In this document: positions 29,177 through 37,685 of the stretch, one piece after another
How the letters are laid out: each line of letters begins with the position of its first letter
Position numbering within the stretch: the stretch's first letter is position 1
Assembly (NCBI RefSeq): GCF_006483455.1
Contig: NZ_PPPU01000028.1
Span: 62,001-126,000 of the forward strand
DNA length: 64,000 bases
Origin: Methylomonas koyamae
Lineage (GTDB): Bacteria; Pseudomonadota; Gammaproteobacteria; Methylococcales; Methylomonadaceae
Direction: 5' to 3'
The notes under the pieces: generated by a model
The model's input: the letters and a program-made list of their open reading frames with translations, nothing else
Told to the model about the DNA's origin: nothing
The model's database searches: none
Translations under genes and position numbers: made by a program

Positions 29177-30823
29177 ATGTCCCAAGGATCTCAGCTAGTG
29201 TTGCCGAAAACCGGTATTCCCGGCCTGTTCGAAAACTGGCGCGGCGATTTGCTCTCCGGTTTTCTGGTGTTTTTGATTGCATTGCCGCTATGTCTCGGTA
29301 TCGCGATGGCATCCGGCTTTCCGCCGATGTCGGGCATCATCACCGCCATCATCGGCGGCGTGGTCGTCTCCCGCATCAGCGGCTCGTATGTGACGATCAA
29401 CGGCCCGGCGGCCGGTCTGATTGTGGTCATCGTCGATGCGGTGCAGTCGCTGGGCCATGGCGATGCGATGGCCGGTTATCGCTATACCTTGGCGGCTATC
29501 GTCGTTGCCAGTGTGTTGCAGATATTGCTCGGCGTGTTTAAAGCCGGCAAGCTGAGTGCCTTTTTTCCCAGTTCGGTGGTGCACGGTATGTTGGCGGCGA
29601 TCGGCATCATCATCATGGCCAAGCAGGTTCATACCCTGCTAGGGGTAAAACCCGAAGCCAAAACCCTGCTCGGCACCATTGCCGAGATTCCGCATTCGAT
29701 CATCGAAATGAATCCGGAAGTGTCATTGATCGGTTTGTGCGGATTGGCTTTGCTGATTGTTTGGTCCCTGATCAAGCAACCGACCCTGAAAATGATCCCG
29801 GCGCCGTTGCTGGTGGTCATGCTCGGCTTGGCTTTGGGCCAATACTTCGATCTCGACCATATCCACCAATACCTGTTTTTACCAGAAGCCGAAATTTTGC
29901 CGTACCACCAATACACCGTGGGGCCTACCTTCCTGGTGGCGGTGCCGGAGAATTTTATGTCCGGCTTTTACTTTCCGGATTTTTCCAAAATCGCCACCGC
30001 CGAATTTTGGGTGGCAGTCGTGACGATTTGGTTGGTCGGCAGCCTGGAAAGTCTATTGAGCGCGTCGGCGGTGGACAAACTCGATCCCTACAAGCGCAAC
30101 TCCAATTTGAATCGGGACCTGGCTGCGGTCGGCGTCGGCAACTTGGTCGCCGGTATGGTCGGCGGTCTGCCGATGATTGCCGAGATCGTCCGTAGCTCGG
30201 CCAATATCAACAACGGCGCCAAAACCGGCTGGGCGAATTTCTTCCACGGTTTGCTGTTATTAATTTTCGTAGCGCTGTTTCCGCGCCTGATTCACGAAAT
30301 TCCGCTGTCTTCGTTGGCGGCATTGCTGGTCTTCACCGGCTTCAGGCTGGCCTCGCCGAAGGAGTTCGCCAAAACCTTGTCGGTCGGTTTGGATAATTTC
30401 GTCGTGTTCGTGATCACCATTATCGGTGTCATCGCCACCGATTTGCTGGTCGGCGTCGCGATCGGCATCGTCGCCGAGTTGCTGATCCACATGACCCGCG
30501 GCTTAAAACCGGGCAACGTGTTTTCGCTGGCCTACCACGTCAAGAAGACCGATCCGCGCACCTACCATATTGCCGTCAGCGGTGCGGCGGTGTTCTCCAA
30601 CTTCATCAGCTTGAAAAGTTTGTTGGCGGATTTTCCGCAAGGCGAGAACGTGTTCTTCGACCTGACCGACGTCGAGTTGATCGATCACACCGTGATGGAG
30701 TTTATCCACCACTATGCGGAAGAGTATCGCCACGCCGGGGGCAAATGCGAAATCGTCGGCCTCGACGAACATCACAGCTACTCCGACCACCATCTGGCTG
30801 CGCGCCGCAAGCTCAGCGTTTGA
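29177..30823 (+). CDS. SulP family anion transporter with STAS domain
   Basis: 548 residues. About 11-12 membrane segments (starting GIPGLFENWRGDLLSGFLVFLIALPLCLGIAMASGFPP), the SulP signature region GSYVTINGPAAGLIVVI, and a C-terminal STAS domain (YHIAVSGAAVFSNFISLKSLL..., LTDVELIDHTVMEFIHHY). SulP proteins move sulfate, bicarbonate or other anions. Proximity to dabAB makes bicarbonate plausible, but sequence alone does not separate the two. ATG at 29177 chosen over the upstream in-frame ATG at 29147, which would add ten unconserved residues. Confidence 0.85.
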   Translation: MSQGSQLVLPKTGIPGLFENWRGDLLSGFLVFLIALPLCLGIAMASGFPPMSGIITAIIGGVVVSRISGSYVTINGPAAGLIVVIVDAVQSLGHGDAMAGYRYTLAAIVVASVLQILLGVFKAGKLSAFFPSSVVHGMLAAIGIIIMAKQVHTLLGVKPEAKTLLGTIAEIPHSIIEMNPEVSLIGLCGLALLIVWSLIKQPTLKMIPAPLLVVMLGLALGQYFDLDHIHQYLFLPEAEILPYHQYTVGPTFLVAVPENFMSGFYFPDFSKIATAEFWVAVVTIWLVGSLESLLSASAVDKLDPYKRNSNLNRDLAAVGVGNLVAGMVGGLPMIAEIVRSSANINNGAKTGWANFFHGLLLLIFVALFPRLIHEIPLSSLAALLVFTGFRLASPKEFAKTLSVGLDNFVVFVITIIGVIATDLLVGVAIGIVAELLIHMTRGLKPGNVFSLAYHVKKTDPRTYHIAVSGAAVFSNFISLKSLLADFPQGENVFFDLTDVELIDHTVMEFIHHYAEEYRHAGGKCEIVGLDEHHSYSDHHLAARRKLSV

Positions 30824-30990
30824 CGAGCTAACAGGCCGGCGCCGTCCGTGTTTCGGGCGGTGCCGGAGCATCATCGGCCCACCGGGCCAAACCTCAATCA
30901 CCGCAGACAATACTCCAATGCTGACCCCGGAGCGGCCGGCTACGCCCGAGTTTTGCCTGCAATCACTGGAATTCGATCTGGAGCAAAGCG

Positions 30991-31710
30991 ATGGCCGAAC
31001 ACTCTTATCCTCGCAATTGGTTGAAAATTATCTTGTTTATGTTCACATCAGCCGGTGCGGCTTTGGCGCATGCCGGCGAATTGGCGGAAGACACCGGCGC
31101 TTGGCTGCAAATCGTCGGCGAGGGCAGTCTGCAAGCGGTCGATCCGTCGTTGGAGAAAGGCCGCATCTGGCTGGAAGGGCAGTCGCGTTTCGACGGCAAC
31201 TGGGGCCATTGGTACCAGGGCATGGTCCGTTCCGCGGTCGGGTACTCGTTGAGCGACCGGGCGACGATCTGGGCCGGTTATACCTGGCTGCCGACGCAGA
31301 ACATCGGCAAGCCTTATATCGCCCAACAGGATATTTGGCCGGCGTTTCGCTACATCCTGCCCACCGACATCGGCACCTTCACCTTCCGCACCATGTGGGA
31401 AACCAATTTCCTGCGCGGCGACCAAGTCCGCGAGCGGCCGCGGCAAATGATCAAATTCATGCATCCGTTCGATTTCGAACCGCGGCTGAGCTTCATCGCC
31501 TGGGACGAAGCGTTTTACCGGGTTAACACCACCGCCTGGGGCGGCAAATCCGGCTTCGACCAGAATCGGGCTTTTAGCGGTTTTGGCTGGAATTTCAACA
31601 AAAACGTTCGGGCCGAACTGGGTTACTTGAACCAGTACCTCGACGACGCCAACCACCGCGATGCCAAGATGCACCATTTGGGCATGGCGTCTTTATTCGT
31701 AAATTTCTAA
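30991..31710 (+). CDS. DUF2490-type outer-membrane beta-barrel protein
   Basis: 239 residues. Signal peptide (WLKIILFMFTSAGAALAHA), then GAWLQIVGEGSL..., alternating strands with DRATIWAGYTWLPTQ and a closing Phe (SLFVNF). The pattern fits DUF2490, a small barrel of unknown function. GGAG precedes the ATG by 7 nt. Between the SulP gene and the cytochrome-porin gene, 28 bp from the latter. Confidence 0.7.
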   Translation: MAEHSYPRNWLKIILFMFTSAGAALAHAGELAEDTGAWLQIVGEGSLQAVDPSLEKGRIWLEGQSRFDGNWGHWYQGMVRSAVGYSLSDRATIWAGYTWLPTQNIGKPYIAQQDIWPAFRYILPTDIGTFTFRTMWETNFLRGDQVRERPRQMIKFMHPFDFEPRLSFIAWDEAFYRVNTTAWGGKSGFDQNRAFSGFGWNFNKNVRAELGYLNQYLDDANHRDAKMHHLGMASLFVNF

Positions 31711-31738
31711 AAAATAACAAGACTTACGGGAGGGGAAG

Positions 31739-33124
31739 ATGAGTAAACACACCGCTTGGAGGTATTTGGCCGGTTACTTGGCCGTTATTTTGTTTGGTTT
31801 GGTTTACGCCAGCGGAGCCCAGGCAGTGCCGAGCTTTGCTCGGCAAACCGGCATGGCGTGTACCGCCTGCCATACGCAGGCCTTCGGTCCGAATCTCAAT
31901 TCCTATGGCCGCCAATTCAAATTGAACGGCTATGTCTGGGGTGGCAACGGTTCCGCGTTCAGCCGCTTCGGCGGAATGGCGATGGGTTCTTTTACAAATA
32001 CCAAGAAAAACGTCGACAATCTGGCAGCGGACAACGGCTGGGAGAGTCGCCGTTTCAATGCCAATAACAATTTGGCTTTCGACCAGGCGTCTTTGTTTTA
32101 CGGCGGTAAGGTCTTTCAGCAACTTGGCGCTTTCGTGCAATTTACCTACGACGGCGTGGAAAGCCGGTTTGCATTGGATAATACCGATATCCGCTGGGCC
32201 GACGAGGCTGATTGGCTGGGACGGAATTTCGTCTACGGCGTTTCGTTCAATAACAATCCGACGGTGCAGGATTTATGGAACACCACGCCAGCCTGGGGTT
32301 TTCCGTATGTTTCTTCGCCGATAGCGCCGGTTCCGGGCGGCAATTTTCTTTACGGTAGCGCTCCTGCGGTGGCGAGCTTAGGCGGCCAGGTCGGCGGCGC
32401 TTCGTTGTATAGCATGATTGACGACACGGTGTATCTGGAAGCCGGCGCTTACAGCAGTTTTGCCCGCTACGCGCAAAAAGGCATGGGGCAGTGGGATGGC
32501 GGCGCCGTGAAAATCAACGGCGGAGCACCGTATTGGCGCATCGGTCTGCAAAAAGAATGGCAGGGCCATTACGTCTCGTTGGGGCATTTCGGTTTCCGCG
32601 CCGATATCCAGCCCGATCCGACCTTAACGGCGACCGACCGTTTCACCAACTTGGGAGTGGATTTCAATTACCAGTATCTGGCCAATGCCAAACATATCTA
32701 CGAATTCAAGGGCAGCTATATCCGCGAGCAGCAACAATTGGCCGCCACGTTTAATCAGGACGAGCCTGGGTCGGCGCAATTGAACCAGCAATTGGGATTT
32801 CTGGGCTTGAACGGTTCCTATACTTACGACCAGACCTACGGCTTGACCTTGGGCTTTAACCGGATTTACGGCAATCGCGATACGGTGTTGTATGCCGCGT
32901 CGCCGACATTGAAACCCAATTCCGAATATTTCACGTTCGAGCTTGACTACATTCCGTTCGGTAAAAAAGCCTCGACTGCGGATTCTTACTTGAATTTGCG
33001 CTTTGCGGCCCAATACGTCGCCTATACCCGGTTCGACGGTGCCGATAAAAATTACAGCAGCGACCCGTTGCGCAGCGCCAGCGATAACAACACGTTGTAT
33101 TTCAATACTTGGCTGGCGTTTTAA
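31739..33124 (+). CDS. Outer-membrane barrel with one N-terminal c-type haem (cytochrome-porin fusion)
   Basis: 461 residues. Signal peptide ends AQA-VPS near residue 29. One haem-binding CTACH lies at 41-45, directly after the signal, then a long alternating beta-barrel to a terminal Phe (FNTWLAF). Trp, Tyr and Gly are enriched as in porins. A single haem at the periplasmic mouth of a barrel would suit electron transfer across the outer membrane, or binding of a redox substrate (inference). Ribosome-binding site GGGAGGGG before the ATG. Similar genes occur in methanotrophs, without firm function as far as known to me. Confidence 0.75.
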   Translation: MSKHTAWRYLAGYLAVILFGLVYASGAQAVPSFARQTGMACTACHTQAFGPNLNSYGRQFKLNGYVWGGNGSAFSRFGGMAMGSFTNTKKNVDNLAADNGWESRRFNANNNLAFDQASLFYGGKVFQQLGAFVQFTYDGVESRFALDNTDIRWADEADWLGRNFVYGVSFNNNPTVQDLWNTTPAWGFPYVSSPIAPVPGGNFLYGSAPAVASLGGQVGGASLYSMIDDTVYLEAGAYSSFARYAQKGMGQWDGGAVKINGGAPYWRIGLQKEWQGHYVSLGHFGFRADIQPDPTLTATDRFTNLGVDFNYQYLANAKHIYEFKGSYIREQQQLAATFNQDEPGSAQLNQQLGFLGLNGSYTYDQTYGLTLGFNRIYGNRDTVLYAASPTLKPNSEYFTFELDYIPFGKKASTADSYLNLRFAAQYVAYTRFDGADKNYSSDPLRSASDNNTLYFNTWLAF

Positions 33125-33148
33125 ACCGGAGTTAATACCCATCTGCGA

Positions 33149-33201
33149 TAGAACCTCGTGGCTCCTGCTTGGCCGGTGCATTAGCTGCACCGGCTTTTTT
33201 T
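33149..33201 (+). terminator. Terminator 1 with conserved 24-nt leader; possible small-RNA 3' end
   Basis: Stem GCCGGTGCA (33172-33180) / TGCACCGGC (33186-33194), then seven T. Immediately upstream, 33149-33172 is almost the same as 34143-34166 (20 identical bases TAGAACCTCGTGGCTCCTGC, one change, then TGG). The hairpins themselves differ. Lies 25 bp after the cytochrome-porin stop. Confidence 0.8.
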
Positions 33202-33240
33202 GTGGAGCTGGTCACTTAACCCTAGTGGACCGTTACCTTC

Positions 33241-33972
33241 ATGCCAAAACATTACGCCCGTTTCAAAGATATTTCCGTCAGCGAAAGAATTTTAAACACC
33301 GTATTTTTGTTGACCATCGGTTTGGCCTATATCATGGCGCTGATCAATATGTACTACACCCACCAGGGCCGCGACGGCAAGCCGGGTTTGTCGATCGAAG
33401 ACATTGTCATTATGTACCACGGCTCCAATAACCAGACCCGGCTCGGCTCGGCCATCAACGGCATCATGGAGCCGAATCTGAAGTACCAAAGCGACAAGGA
33501 AGTCATCATGAAATGGATACACGACGGCGCCGAACAAAACGGTTACGAAAAGGACGTCGCCCCGATTCTGAACCGCGATTGCGTGCATTGCCACAATCCG
33601 GCGGTGAATCCGTCCTTACCCAATTTGACTAACTTTGCCGGTGTCTTGGAAGTGGCGCATTCCGGCGGCGCTTCGGTGCCGGTATTGGTCAGGGTGTCGC
33701 ATATCCATTTGTTTGGTATTGCCTTCATCCTGTTTTTTATCGGCAAGATCTTTTTGCTGTGCGACATCAACATTTACGTCAAACGGGTAGCGGTGGTGAT
33801 TCCGTTTGCGGCGATGTTGCTGGACGTGCTGTCGTGGTTCATCACCAAATCGATCTCCAGTTTCGCCTACGTGGTCGTGTTGAGCGGCGCGCTGATGGGG
33901 CTGTCGATGGGGGTGCAAATTTTACTGAGCATCTACCAGATGTGGTTTTTCCGTAAAGACGTGGCTGCTTGA
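33241..33972 (+). CDS. Membrane protein with one c-type haem motif
   Basis: 243 residues. One N-terminal membrane segment (about 18-38), a periplasmic loop with CVHCH at 114-118 in a 'RDCVHCHNPAVNPSLPNLTNF' setting typical of cytochrome c, then three to four more membrane segments (HIHLFGIAFILFFIGKIFLL..., VAVVIPFAAMLLDVLSWF, AYVVVLSGALMGLSMGVQILLSIYQMW). No signal peptide cleavage is apparent. It could carry electrons from the quinone pool or periplasm to the cytochrome-porin upstream (inference). Family not named with confidence. Confidence 0.65.
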   Translation: MPKHYARFKDISVSERILNTVFLLTIGLAYIMALINMYYTHQGRDGKPGLSIEDIVIMYHGSNNQTRLGSAINGIMEPNLKYQSDKEVIMKWIHDGAEQNGYEKDVAPILNRDCVHCHNPAVNPSLPNLTNFAGVLEVAHSGGASVPVLVRVSHIHLFGIAFILFFIGKIFLLCDINIYVKRVAVVIPFAAMLLDVLSWFITKSISSFAYVVVLSGALMGLSMGVQILLSIYQMWFFRKDVAA

Positions 33973-34142
33973 GACCGAGCGCCGGACTAAGATTGCGCCG
34001 CTTTGCTGTGCGGCGGGCTTCGATACCAACTTGAAAAAATTTTATAAATATTCAAAGCTATTGAACTTTATCGATCGAGCCCCATCTTAAACAGCGATCG
34101 GGTTATCGCGTTGGCTTGCGTCGATTCGATCTGTTTCTTCCT
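33973..34142. other. AT-rich intergenic stretch before terminator 2
   Basis: No gene. Contains an AT-rich patch near 34030-34055 that could hold a promoter for the transcript ending at terminator 2; no convincing -35/-10 pair could be fixed by eye. Confidence 0.4.
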
Positions 34143-34200
34143 TAGAACCTCGTGGCTCCTGCCTGGATCGGTACCCAATGGGCTACCGGTCCTTTTTTTT
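34143..34200 (+). terminator. Terminator 2 with the same 24-nt leader; possible small-RNA 3' end
   Basis: Stem GGATCGGTA (34165-34173) / TACCGGTCC (34184-34192), with an inner CCC/GGG, then eight T. The leader 34143-34166 repeats that of terminator 1. About 170 bp after the nearest stop codon, so it more likely ends a separate small transcript than the upstream gene. Confidence 0.8.
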
Positions 34201-34334
34201 GTCTGACGTACTATTGCTGCGACCGGGCACCGTGGTGATAAAGCGCTTGTCCGCTGGCGCCGTGGGTCCGGGCCGGATCAGGATTGCGGTACTTGCGCCG
34301 AGCCGCTGTGAACCGAATTGAGTTGTGGGAAGAG

Positions 34335-34373
34335 CGGCCGGGGGAAAGCGCCGCTTAGCGCTTTCTCCGGCCG
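34335..34373 (-). terminator. Hairpin after the Cys/His-rich lipoprotein gene
   Basis: CGGCCGG...GAAAGCGC (34335-34351) pairs with GCGCTTTC...CCGGCCG (34358-34373) with a one- to two-base bulge and a 6-nt loop. Starts 9 bp past the gene's stop on the minus strand. The T run is weak. Confidence 0.5.
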
Positions 34374-34382
34374 AGGAATGGA

Positions 34383-34952
34383 TTACTTATCGCATTTATG
34401 GCCACTGCCGCAGCAGTCTGCCATGTTACCGCCGTGTTTTTGGCAATGTTCGGCACCGCATTCATGGGCGGCTGCGCCTTTGTGGTGGGCGCAATGGCCG
34501 GCGTCGCAATGTTTGGCCGCGTCGGCTTCGTGGTGCGCACAGTGCTCGCTGCCGCATTCGTGAGGTTTGGCGTTGGCATCGCCCGCGCAATGTTTGGCGC
34601 AGACCGCGTCTTTGGCGTGCGGATGGTCGGCGCAATGTTTTGCGCAATCGTGGTCGGCCAAGGCTTTGTCGGCGCAGTGTTTCAGACAGGCTTTATCTTT
34701 TTTGCCTTTACTTTTTTTGCAATGCGCTTCGCAGTCGTGCGACGCATCGGCTTTGTGTTTGGCGCAATGGTCGGGATTTACTGCCGGCACCGGCGCGGCG
34801 GCAGGAACCGGAGCAGGCGTCGGCGCTACTGCGGCAGGGGCCACTTCGGCGGGCTGGGCATTGGTCTCGTCGACCGGTTTCGCCGATTCGCAGCCGCTGA
34901 GGGCAAACAACGCAGGCAGTATGATGGCCAGCAATAAATGACGATTCTTCAT
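34383..34952 (-). CDS. Cys/His-rich lipoprotein, putative metal binder
   Basis: 189 residues. Lipoprotein signal with lipobox LSGC (cysteine near 21), a Pro/Ala linker to about residue 58, then about 130 residues built from short repeats of the types HC-x-KH, HDC-x2-HC, HEC-G-x-EHC and GHC-x-HH. Counting by eye gives 18 cysteines and a similar number of histidines after the linker. The composition points to binding of several metal ions (copper or zinc) on the periplasmic face of a membrane; not a haem protein, as CxxCH is absent. I do not recognise a named family. Confidence 0.7.
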   Translation of the reverse strand: MKNRHLLLAIILPALFALSGCESAKPVDETNAQPAEVAPAAVAPTPAPVPAAAPVPAVNPDHCAKHKADASHDCEAHCKKSKGKKDKACLKHCADKALADHDCAKHCADHPHAKDAVCAKHCAGDANAKPHECGSEHCAHHEADAAKHCDAGHCAHHKGAAAHECGAEHCQKHGGNMADCCGSGHKCDK

Positions 34953-35101
34953 GAGTATCTCTCTATGGTGGGTTAAGGTGACAGGATTTTAGTAGTAAGC
35001 AGGCTGTGCGGCAAATTAAATTGCGTTATTTAACATAGTTTATTTTTTGCAGCATAAATCGCCCCGCGTTTGCAGTCATTCGAATAGCGGCGAAGTTTAT
35101 T

Positions 35102-35121
35102 GACCCACGTAAACTTGGGTC
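35102..35121 (-). terminator. Small hairpin after dtd
   Basis: GACCCA (35102-35107) and TGGGTC (35116-35121) flank an 8-nt loop, 30 bp past the dtd stop. No strong T run; weak terminator candidate. Confidence 0.3.
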
Positions 35122-35150
35122 GCTGGAAATTCCGCCTGGATTCCCGGGGT

Positions 35151-35603
35151 TTAGCGGGCTTTATCCTGGCAACGCAGGGTAAAAGTCACCGGGCCGTCGT
35201 TGACCAACGAGACTTTCATGTCGGCGCCGAAGCGGCCGAATTGGCAACCGGGGTAGATCGCCGCGGCGCGTTGCCGGGCGTATTCGAACAATTCCCGGCC
35301 CATCTCCGGCGGCGCGGCCGTCGCAAAGCTGGGGCGGTTGCCGCTGTCGGTGTCGGCGGCCAGCGTGAATTGCGGCACCAACAGCAGGCCGCCGTTGATA
35401 TCGCGCAAGCTCAGATTCATCTTGTCGTCGGCATCGGCGAATATCCGGTAATTCAGAATCCGCTCCAGCAGGCGATCGGCCTGCTTAGGGGTGTCGGCTT
35501 TTTCCACAGCTAACAACGCCATGATGCCGTGGCCGATAACCCCGATATCGATGCCGTCGACCGTGACTTTGGCTTGGGTGACGCGTTGGATGACGCTGAT
35601 CAT
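35151..35603 (-). CDS. dtd: D-aminoacyl-tRNA deacylase
   Basis: 150 residues from MISVIQRVTQAKVTVDG. Removes D-amino acids (and glycine from tRNA-Ala) mischarged on tRNA. Family motifs present are LLVPQFTLAADT (usual SQFTL, here with Pro for Ser), RPSF and NDGPVTF (the Gly-Pro cross-subunit motif). Its ATG overlaps the stop of the preceding gene by 4 nt. Last gene of the msrP-msrQ-GGCT-dtd run. Confidence 0.92.
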   Translation of the reverse strand: MISVIQRVTQAKVTVDGIDIGVIGHGIMALLAVEKADTPKQADRLLERILNYRIFADADDKMNLSLRDINGGLLLVPQFTLAADTDSGNRPSFATAAPPEMGRELFEYARQRAAAIYPGCQFGRFGADMKVSLVNDGPVTFTLRCQDKAR

Positions 35604-36013
35604 GCCGGTTCCTGAGGTTGGAGAAAATAATCGCCGCCGGTGATGGCGCGCAAGCCGGCAGTCGGCCGATTGTATAGGTAAACCCAGGCCGACAAAACCC
35701 GCCGGCCGGCCAAACGCACCGGACGCCGGACCCGGCGGTATTCGTGCGGCGGCGGAAAATGCCGAGTGCATTCTTCGTAGCGGTCCAGTTCTGCCAGCGT
35801 GCGCCGGCCGTTGCGCAGACGGTAGACTTCGCCTTGGACCCGGCCGCGGCCGGCGTCGACTACGCCCGGATAGCCGTCCAAACGATAAAGCCGGCCAGCC
35901 AGCGTCGCCCGGCCGACCCATTCGCAGCCGGCCAGCAGCGGGTGGTTGCTGCAAGCTCCCGGTTTTCGGCGCAGGCTGCCGTAGACGAACAGGTAATCGC
36001 GAATCGGGTTCAA
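35600..36013 (-). CDS. Gamma-glutamylcyclotransferase-like (AIG2-type) protein
   Basis: About 137 residues if started at the TTG at 36013 (MNPIRDYLFVYGSLRRKPG). The YGSL substrate-binding motif and the acidic residue in LDRYEEC, taken as the catalytic Glu, mark the family, which cleaves gamma-glutamyl amines. The start is uncertain: no ATG lies between the msrQ stop and YGSL, and the next in-frame ATG upstream (36133) is deep inside msrQ. No clear ribosome-binding site is visible before the TTG. Confidence 0.75.
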   Translation of the reverse strand: MNPIRDYLFVYGSLRRKPGACSNHPLLAGCEWVGRATLAGRLYRLDGYPGVVDAGRGRVQGEVYRLRNGRRTLAELDRYEECTRHFPPPHEYRRVRRPVRLAGRRVLSAWVYLYNRPTAGLRAITGGDYFLQPQEPA

Positions 36014-36032
36014 GGGGGCGTTGGTTAGAAAA

Positions 36033-36671
36033 TCAGGTTGATCGGGCCGGCTTCGGCCGCCGAAAAAGCGGTCCGCCGAGCCGGTAGGCGACCCGGATGC
36101 CAAGCAGTATCGCCAAAACCGAGGCGAAGGCAAGCGGATTGCTCAAGTCTTTTTTCACCAGCCACCAATAATGAACGACACCGCCGATTGCGCAAGGGTA
36201 GACCAGACTATGCAAGCGCAGCCAATTTTTGCCGCCTAGCCGGCGCAGCATTTGATCGGTGGACGTCACCGCCAACGGAACCATCAACAGAAACGCCGGA
36301 AAACCCACCGTGATATAAGGCCGCTTGGCGATGTCCTGGACGATGGCGTCCCAATCGAAGAACTGGTCCAGTACCAAATAAGCCAGCAGATGCAGGCTAC
36401 CGTAGCTGAACGCGAACAAGCCGAGCATGCGCCGCAGCCGGATCGGCCAGTTCCAGCCCGACAGCCGGCGCAGCGGCGTCGCCGCCAAGGTCACCATCAG
36501 CAAAGTCAGGGTCCAGAAGCCGGTGACGTGGGTGATTTTTTCGATCGGATTGGCGCCCAAATTGTCCAGATAGGCGTTGACGCCCAATTTTCCCAAGGGC
36601 AGCAAGGCCAGGCAAAACGCCGCGGTTTTAATACGGGCCAGGGCTTTGCCGTCTAGCGATACGTTAGCCAT
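36033..36671 (-). CDS. msrQ: MsrQ, haem b membrane subunit of the MsrPQ methionine sulfoxide reductase
   Basis: 212 residues, about six membrane segments. Passes electrons from the quinone pool or flavin reductase to MsrP for repair of oxidised periplasmic Met. Family features are HVTGFWTLTLLMVTLAATPLRRL, RRMLGLFAFSYGSLHLLAYL, and LHSLVYPCAIGGVVHYWW with the haem-ligand histidines. Starts 3 bp after the msrP stop. Confidence 0.93.
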   Translation of the reverse strand: MANVSLDGKALARIKTAAFCLALLPLGKLGVNAYLDNLGANPIEKITHVTGFWTLTLLMVTLAATPLRRLSGWNWPIRLRRMLGLFAFSYGSLHLLAYLVLDQFFDWDAIVQDIAKRPYITVGFPAFLLMVPLAVTSTDQMLRRLGGKNWLRLHSLVYPCAIGGVVHYWWLVKKDLSNPLAFASVLAILLGIRVAYRLGGPLFRRPKPARST

Positions 36672-36674
36672 AGG

Positions 36675-37607
36675 TCAGAAGTAGCGGGCCAGGTCCATGC
36701 CGGCGTATAGCGGGGCGACCTGTTCGGCGTAGCCGTTGAACATCAGGGTTTTGCGCTTCAGGAATTCGCCGATGCGGCGTTCCTTGGCCTGGCTCCAGCG
36801 CGGATGGTCCACCTCCGGATTGACGTTGGCGTAAAATCCGTATTCCCTGGGGCCGGCCTGCATCCAACTGGTGGTGGGCTGTTGTTCCAGGAAGCGGATC
36901 GCGACTATCGATTTGGCGCTTTTGAAACCGTACTTCCACGGCACCACGATCCGCACCGGTGCGCCGTTTTGCGGCGGCAGCACCTCGCCGTACAAACCGA
37001 CAGTCAATAGGGTTAGCGGATGCATGGCTTCGTCCAGACGCAGGCCTTCGCGGTAAGGCCATTCCAATACCGCCGATTTCTGGCCGGGCATCTGCTGCGG
37101 ATCGTGCAGACTGACGAATTCCACGTACTTGGCCTTGCCGGTCGGCTCCGCACGTTTGATCAGTTCGGCCAGCGGAAAACCGACCCACGGTATCACCATC
37201 GACCAGGCTTCGACGCAACGCAGGCGGTAAATCCGTTCCTCCAGCGGCGCCATTTTCAAGATTTGGTCGATATCGAAGGTGACAGGTTTCTTGACTTCGC
37301 CTTCGATGCTGACAGTCCAGGGCCGGGTTTTTAAACTGCCGGCGCGGGCGGCCGGATCGTCCTTGCCGGTGCCGAATTCGTAAAAATTGTTATAGCTGGT
37401 GACCGACTGCAACGGCGTCAAAGATTCGTCGGCATTGAATTCCGACTTTTTGATCTCGCCGAAGCCGCCCGCCGCCCATAGCGGTTGCGGTAACAGCGCC
37501 GCCAACGCCGCGCCGCCCGCCGTTTGCAGGAATTTGCGGCGGGTTTGAAATAAGTGTTTTGGCGTGATTGCGGCCGCCGGGATTTTGGGATAGTAGTAGA
37601 TTTTCAT
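36675..37607 (-). CDS. msrP: MsrP, molybdopterin subunit of the MsrPQ methionine sulfoxide reductase
   Basis: 310 residues. Tat signal with twin arginine ([19 protein letters not shown]). The molybdopterin-binding oxidoreductase core has [30 protein letters not shown] (with the Mo-ligand Cys), and [19 protein letters not shown]. Reduces Met-O in periplasmic proteins, notably under chlorine or metal stress. First gene of the operon with msrQ. Confidence 0.94.
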   Translation of the reverse strand: MKIYYYPKIPAAAITPKHLFQTRRKFLQTAGGAALAALLPQPLWAAGGFGEIKKSEFNADESLTPLQSVTSYNNFYEFGTGKDDPAARAGSLKTRPWTVSIEGEVKKPVTFDIDQILKMAPLEERIYRLRCVEAWSMVIPWVGFPLAELIKRAEPTGKAKYVEFVSLHDPQQMPGQKSAVLEWPYREGLRLDEAMHPLTLLTVGLYGEVLPPQNGAPVRIVVPWKYGFKSAKSIVAIRFLEQQPTTSWMQAGPREYGFYANVNPEVDHPRWSQAKERRIGEFLKRKTLMFNGYAEQVAPLYAGMDLARYF

Positions 37608-37685
37608 GGATGCCTTCTGGTCCGGAAATTAAATTGCAAACGGCTTGCGTTGTTCAGTGATAAGGATTTTGCCGCCAAGTTCCGA

